DNA from: an uncultured Bacteroidota bacterium
Lineage (GTDB): Bacteria; Bacteroidota; Bacteroidia; Flavobacteriales; Flavobacteriaceae
Length of the DNA: 8,889 nt
Reading direction: 5' to 3'
Assembly: GCA_903837025.1 (NCBI GenBank)
Contig: CAILTC010000426.1
Location: 1-8,889 of the forward strand
Under the pieces are notes generated by a model that saw only the letters and a list, made by a program, of their open reading frames with translations, made no database searches and was not told the DNA's origin. This document shows, one piece after another, positions 4,826 through 8,889 of this stretch. Numbering within the stretch: position 1 is the stretch's first letter; every line of letters begins with the position of its first letter. The position numbers and the translations under genes are program-made.

Positions 4826-7591
4826 TTAAAAGGTTAAATAGATGTTTACCATATAGGTTCTTCCGTATCCGTAGAAGTATTTTGGCGAAAATACACTTGG
4901 TCCACTGCTTTGATGATCTTCAAATTCTTGTCGGTAAGTGGCATTTCTGGATTGCTCATAACCGCCTGTTTTATAGGTGATATCGAGAACATTATTCACG
5001 GTTGCAAAAAGGCCTAAAGACTTTGTTTTCATTCGCCAAGATTTTCCACCAACTAAATTAATTAGGAAGAACGAATCGAATTTCTCTTGTTTTAGATATT
5101 GATCGGCTAGTGTTTGATCTATTTTTATTCCCGCATTGTCAATGTTGGTGTAGAAATTATCGGTTCTCAATAGCGAAGAAACCCCCAGATAATCCTCCGC
5201 CAAATAATTGGCATTGGCACCAACCCACCAGAATTTTGGATCTCTGTATTCTATCCCAAACGAATAGGCTTGTTGAGGCATTCCGGCTTGTTTATAACCC
5301 GCTAATTTCGCTTTTCCGTAGCTCGTTATGGTGGAAGAAGCGTCGTCGGTCAAACTCACATTCGGATTATTGGTAATGGTATATTCGCCATAAGCCGCAA
5401 CGCCCGTGAGTTTAATTGTCGAAGTTATTTGATACTCTAAACCTACTTCAAGTCCTCTGTTTTTTTTATTCATTCCCGTAACAACTTCCGAAACATAAGC
5501 GCCGTTTCCGCTACTATTTACGGCATCAGCGTAATAATAATTGATATTTGTTGCATTTAATGTTTCGGAGAAATAGCCAGTAAATCTTGCTTTAAAAACG
5601 GGTGTTTTTAGGATATAACTGCAATCTAGTGCTTTGATAGTTTCGCTTGTAATCCCGTCTGTGGAAGAATTGTTTACGCGAGCATTTGGAAAAACGTCTT
5701 TGGTATTGGGTGATTTTGACATATAAATGGCGTTGCAATCGATATAATTTCTTCCATTTATTTTATAGGTTAAACCGCCTTTGAATCCGAAATTATCAAA
5801 ATTTATTTTATCGCTTTTACCCAAAGAATTTGCGGGATAATAGCCGTTTTTATACAAGCCTTCTCTTTGATAACCAGATCTTGAGAAGGATTGCGCCAAA
5901 TAGAAATCAACCTTTTTATAGGTGAATTTGAATTGGGTATAGGCTTCGAGTTTTGTGGCAACAATGTTATAATTATAGCCATAATGTTGACCAACGCCTA
6001 TTGTTCGAAAAGGATTATTCAAATCGGATTGTTGTTGGTCTTCGGTTAAACCAAAAGTGCTGATGTCTGTAAAGTGGCTTCCGCCCAATAAATCCTGCAT
6101 ATTCTTGAAATTCTTGGTTTTCGAATACAAATAATTGGCCCCAACCGAAAGTAAAATGTTATCAGAAAGTTGGCTGGAGAAATTCGAATTTGCAGCAGTG
6201 CTGTTTTCGTCATTTCGATCTTCATACAAAGCAAATCGACTTCCGTTTGCCAAGTTTTCTGCGTTAACTTTGTACATGTTTTTCCAATCCAATTGCGGAT
6301 TTGCAAGGAAATTATTTTTGGTAGTTGCTGCATTGGAAATATTTGTAGGGCTGCCGCCAACATACATGCCATTCGAAAATAAATTGGCATAATAACTGGG
6401 CAATTTTCTGTAATAAGTAGGATCCGGATTATCGGCTTTTGTAAAATCGATACGGCTATTTCCAATCTGTCCCGTTTGATAGGAAATCGTGGTGTTCCAA
6501 TTGGTTTTGGAATCTATTTTCCAATAATGAGTTAGCATAAACAAAGGTTCGTTGGTGTTTTTAACTCTCGAATTTCTTATTTTTCCTTCTTGCATACCCC
6601 AATACGAATTGTATTTAAGACCTTCCAAATCGGATAATTCAGCAGTATTTGGAGCATTTTTACCTCTTTTGTTTTGGGCATAAATAGCCGTAAAATTCAA
6701 GCTTTGCGAGTCGTTTAATTTCTTTTCGACACTTATAAATAATGAATTTGCTCCATAATCAGTTCCTTCATAATAACCCTTTTGAGCCGATCGCCTTGAT
6801 CCAGAAACCACATAAGCCCAGCCGTTTTTATTCATCCCCGATGCCGAAGTTGCCATTGCTCTATAACTATAATTGGTATTGGTGTTTAGGAATGAGATTC
6901 TATTTCCTGCTCGAAAAATAGAGGCGCGTGTGTTTATTTCTTGGGTTCCTGCAATTCCGCCAAAAGCATAATCCGAGGGAGCCGAACCATTTGAAAATTC
7001 TTGAATTTTTGTGGCATCATTCAAACCGCCCCAATTGCTGTATTGTGGTCTTCCGTCTGCAACACGATTCATCGTAATGCCATTGATTAGGACCTTTGAA
7101 TATTCGTTGTCAATTCCCCTGACGCTAAATCGAGCGGCACCAAAATTATATACAGCCGCTTGCAAAAAAGCATCTCGTGAGGATTGAAGCATACTTGTGG
7201 TGCTTTCGGAACTGCTGTTGTCATCGTCCAAATCGTTTTCGCTGATCGTAATTATTGCCGATTCCCGTTCTTGCGTTAGATCCGATTCTAAAGCAATTGT
7301 GTCTAAATCGAGTGGTTTTCCTTCGATAATTTCAATTTGTAGTAATTGCTCTTTGTAGCCTTCACTTTTGATTAATAGCAATTGTTCGCCAGAAATTATT
7401 TCTTCAAAAGAAAATTTTCCGTTCGCATCGGTTAGTTGTGTGAAATTGGTATTTTGAATCGAAACAACTACATTTTCAATGGATTTTTGCGTTTTAGAAT
7501 CTATTATTCTTCCTGAAACCACCGTTTTCGATTGTCCGAAACAAATAACCATTTGCAAAACGAATAAAATAGTATAATTAAGTTTTTTCAT
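4826..7591 (-). CDS. TonB-dependent outer-membrane receptor with carboxypeptidase-regulatory-like N-terminal domain
   Basis: This 921-residue protein is a TonB-dependent active importer. A signal peptide (1-20, ending ICFGQ) is followed by a CarboxypepD_reg-like beta-sandwich (about 24-105; VVSGRIIDSKTQKSIENVVV, then TDANGKFSF). An acidic, Ser-rich linker (119-135) leads to the plug domain (about 130-225), with RFSVRGIDNEYSKVLING and a Trp-Gly-Gly-Leu-Asn turn (187-191). The rest is a 22-strand-type barrel, ending MVNIYLTF with the terminal Phe typical of outer-membrane barrels. No SusD gene is next to it. It heads an operon with the DUF5689 lipoprotein and diverges from an exported nuclease-fold gene. 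The plug signature SRDAFLQAAVYNFGAARF marks a receptor subgroup I associate with DUF5689 neighbours rather than with glycan loci. Substrate is not determinable from sequence. Confidence 0.92.
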   Translation of the reverse strand: MKKLNYTILFVLQMVICFGQSKTVVSGRIIDSKTQKSIENVVVSIQNTNFTQLTDANGKFSFEEIISGEQLLLIKSEGYKEQLLQIEIIEGKPLDLDTIALESDLTQERESAIITISENDLDDDNSSSESTTSMLQSSRDAFLQAAVYNFGAARFSVRGIDNEYSKVLINGITMNRVADGRPQYSNWGGLNDATKIQEFSNGSAPSDYAFGGIAGTQEINTRASIFRAGNRISFLNTNTNYSYRAMATSASGMNKNGWAYVVSGSRRSAQKGYYEGTDYGANSLFISVEKKLNDSQSLNFTAIYAQNKRGKNAPNTAELSDLEGLKYNSYWGMQEGKIRNSRVKNTNEPLFMLTHYWKIDSKTNWNTTISYQTGQIGNSRIDFTKADNPDPTYYRKLPSYYANLFSNGMYVGGSPTNISNAATTKNNFLANPQLDWKNMYKVNAENLANGSRFALYEDRNDENSTAANSNFSSQLSDNILLSVGANYLYSKTKNFKNMQDLLGGSHFTDISTFGLTEDQQQSDLNNPFRTIGVGQHYGYNYNIVATKLEAYTQFKFTYKKVDFYLAQSFSRSGYQREGLYKNGYYPANSLGKSDKINFDNFGFKGGLTYKINGRNYIDCNAIYMSKSPNTKDVFPNARVNNSSTDGITSETIKALDCSYILKTPVFKARFTGYFSETLNATNINYYYADAVNSSGNGAYVSEVVTGMNKKNRGLEVGLEYQITSTIKLTGVAAYGEYTITNNPNVSLTDDASSTITSYGKAKLAGYKQAGMPQQAYSFGIEYRDPKFWWVGANANYLAEDYLGVSSLLRTDNFYTNIDNAGIKIDQTLADQYLKQEKFDSFFLINLVGGKSWRMKTKSLGLFATVNNVLDITYKTGGYEQSRNATYRQEFEDHQSSGPSVFSPKYFYGYGRTYMVNIYLTF

Positions 7592-7654
7592 AATAAAAAA
7601 TGACTATTTGTAAGATAAATTATTTATTTTAAAGGGGTTAAGATACATTATAAA

Positions 7655-7662
7655 CAAATATC
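7655..7662 (-). promoter_or_regulatory. Imperfect -7 box candidate for the receptor operon
   Basis: On the minus strand this reads GATATTTG, one base away from TAnnTTTG, 64 bases before the receptor start codon. It lies only a few bases from the plus-strand -7 box, so the two divergent promoters would overlap. Weak evidence, and the operon may use an activator or another sigma factor. Confidence 0.25.
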
Positions 7663-7663
7663 A

Positions 7664-7678
7664 ATTACATTTGGTAAT
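7664..7678. promoter_or_regulatory. Possible operator: inverted repeat ATTAC-N5-GTAAT over the -7 box
   Basis: The 5-base half sites are perfectly complementary and flank five bases (ATTTG) inside the plus-strand -7 element. A dimeric regulator bound here would block the nuclease promoter and could affect the receptor promoter beside it. Short AT-rich dyads arise by chance, so this is tentative. Confidence 0.25.
7666..7673 (+). promoter_or_regulatory. Bacteroidota -7 promoter box for the exported nuclease-fold gene
   Basis: TACATTTG is a full TAnnTTTG match 40 bases upstream of the ATG at 7714, predicting a leader of about 33 bases. No clear -33 TTG is present at 17-23 bases upstream. Confidence 0.5.
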
Positions 7679-7713
7679 GAATTTTTATAAGAAAAATATT
7701 AAAATTTTAAACA

Positions 7714-8841
7714 ATGAAAAAAATTATTATCATTTTAATTATTTTATCTTCACTTTTTGGAGTCAAAGCGCAATCCAAAAAATATAGGGTACACACTGTT
7801 GCTTTTTATAATTTCGAAAATTTATTCGACACCATCAAAGGAGCTAATTATGATGGGGATTGGTTGCCCAACGGAGCACAACATTGGACGTCAAAAAAAT
7901 ACAATCAAAAACTAGAAAATCTTTCGAAAGTGCTGATGCAAATTGGCACGAACGACCAGCAAAAAGAAGCACCAACATTTATTGGATGTTCCGAAGCTGA
8001 AAATCGTGGCGTTCTCGAAGACTTGATAAAAAAACCGAATCTTGCGGGTATCGATTACGGAATTGTGCATTTTGATTCCCCTGACAAACGCGGAATTGAT
8101 GTGGCGTTATTGTATCAAAAGAAATATTTTAAACCAACGACTTTCATCAATATTCCACTAATAATTTTCAGAGATAAAAACAAGAAAGACACCAAAATCG
8201 AGCAACAAACGGTTCGAGAAATGGAGGATGACAATGGGGAAACCGACAAAACCGAAGTTGTAATTCATGAAAACAAAAAGAGGGTTTATACCCGAGATAT
8301 TCTATTAGTTACGGGCTTTTTGGATGGCGAAGAAATTAATATTTTGGTCAATCACTGGCCCTCGCGTTCTGGCGGAGAGAAAAAAAGCAGTAAGTTTCGG
8401 GAAGCTGCCGGAAAATTAGACCGCAAAATAATGGATTCAATTTATAAAGTAAATCCCGATGCAAAAATTATTTGTATGGGCGATTTAAATGACGGAACTT
8501 ATAACAAAAGTGTGAAAGAAGGCATTGGAGCCAAGTTGAAAAAATCCGAAGTAAAACGATTTGGCGTTTACAACCCTTTCGAACAAATGGCAAAAGACGG
8601 ATTTGCCACTTTGTTTTATCGGGATGCTGGAGATATTTTCGACCAAATCATGGTTTCCGAAACTTTAATCCAAGCCGATTATTCTTCTTTTCGATATTGG
8701 AAAGCTGGAATTTTTAATAAGCAGTTTATGATTCAAACTACGGGGCAATACAAAGGATATCCGTTGCGACATTCGTTGAGTGAGGTTGGTTTTAGCGACC
8801 ACTTTCCAGTTTATATTTATTTGATTAAAGAAGTGAAATAA
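7714..8841 (+). CDS. Exported endonuclease/exonuclease/phosphatase (EEP) family protein
   Basis: EEP enzymes are metal-dependent phosphodiesterases or phosphatases that cut DNA, RNA or smaller phosphoesters. The 375-residue protein has a signal peptide (hydrophobic IIIILIILSSLFGV, probable cleavage after Ala19) and no visible lipobox or type IX secretion tail, so it is probably periplasmic. Catalytic motifs appear in order: FYNFENLFD with Asn33, GCSEAENRG with metal-binding Glu94, RGIDVALLY (126-134), RDIL (194-197), NHWPSRSGG with His214, GDLND with Asp257 and Asn259, FDQIMVS (309-315) and SDHFPV with Asp362-His363. All expected residues are present, so it should be active. Residues about 153-192 form a highly charged insert. 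It diverges from the receptor/lipoprotein operon across 122 bases, suggesting a shared function. Substrate preference cannot be told from sequence. Confidence 0.9.
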   Translation: MKKIIIILIILSSLFGVKAQSKKYRVHTVAFYNFENLFDTIKGANYDGDWLPNGAQHWTSKKYNQKLENLSKVLMQIGTNDQQKEAPTFIGCSEAENRGVLEDLIKKPNLAGIDYGIVHFDSPDKRGIDVALLYQKKYFKPTTFINIPLIIFRDKNKKDTKIEQQTVREMEDDNGETDKTEVVIHENKKRVYTRDILLVTGFLDGEEINILVNHWPSRSGGEKKSSKFREAAGKLDRKIMDSIYKVNPDAKIICMGDLNDGTYNKSVKEGIGAKLKKSEVKRFGVYNPFEQMAKDGFATLFYRDAGDIFDQIMVSETLIQADYSSFRYWKAGIFNKQFMIQTTGQYKGYPLRHSLSEVGFSDHFPVYIYLIKEVK

Positions 8842-8867
8842 TTGTTTTAAATTAGCTGAAATAATAA

Positions 8868-8882
8868 TGGTTTTCGGAACCA
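8868..8882. terminator. Possible hairpin after the EEP gene, at the window edge
   Basis: TGGTT and AACCA pair perfectly around a TTCGG loop, 27 bases after the EEP stop codon. The bases beyond are AATTCTA and then the window ends, so a U-run cannot be assessed. It could terminate the EEP transcript or a convergent one. Confidence 0.3.
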
Positions 8883-8889
8883 AATTCTA

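Noticed and set aside
6046..6465. Second minus-strand frame inside the TonB-dependent receptor
   Set aside because: Out-of-frame shadow within a continuous 921-codon gene, and the barrel sequence is uninterrupted, so no frameshift is implied.
3436..7591. Classical SusC/SusD polysaccharide utilisation locus
   Set aside because: The lipoprotein is DUF5689, not SusD-like, and no glycoside hydrolase, sulfatase or polysaccharide lyase is present.
8867..8889. ATG near the right edge as the start of another plus-strand gene
   Set aside because: Only seven codons are visible, there is no promoter box, and the bases form a hairpin that may be a terminator.

Overview
The window looks like a chromosomal segment of a Flavobacterium-type member of the Bacteroidota. 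The DNA is AT-rich, start codons lack clear Shine-Dalgarno sequences, and TAnnTTTG (the -7 element of Bacteroidota promoters) occurs in several gene-upstream gaps. The protein families fit too: a TonB-dependent receptor with an N-terminal carboxypeptidase-regulatory-like domain, a DUF5689 lipoprotein, and an antitoxin of a type common in this phylum.

Left part (1-967): the 3' end of mfd (transcription-repair coupling factor), followed by a small antitoxin-like gene with its own promoter. No toxin gene follows. A 13-codon reading frame overlapping its end may be all that is left of one.

Middle part (948-3422), all on the minus strand: an unusual protein combining a possible winged helix with an aspartokinase-like ACT domain; the YraN/UPF0102 nuclease-fold protein; a 271-base gap filled with palindromes, tandem repeats and a pair of inverted 27-base repeats; and an S66 LD-carboxypeptidase with a signal peptide and its own promoter.

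Right part (3436-8841): a two-gene minus-strand operon encoding a TonB-dependent outer-membrane receptor and a DUF5689 lipoprotein (10 bases apart), divergent from a plus-strand gene for an exported endonuclease/exonuclease/phosphatase-fold enzyme. The 122-base spacer carries a good -7 box with a small inverted repeat across it. The simplest joint reading, which is inference, is an envelope system that binds extracellular nucleic acid or another phosphodiester, imports it through the receptor and cleaves it outside the cytoplasm. This is the part most deserving of follow-up. The rest is ordinary core genome apart from the repeat cluster and the orphan antitoxin.
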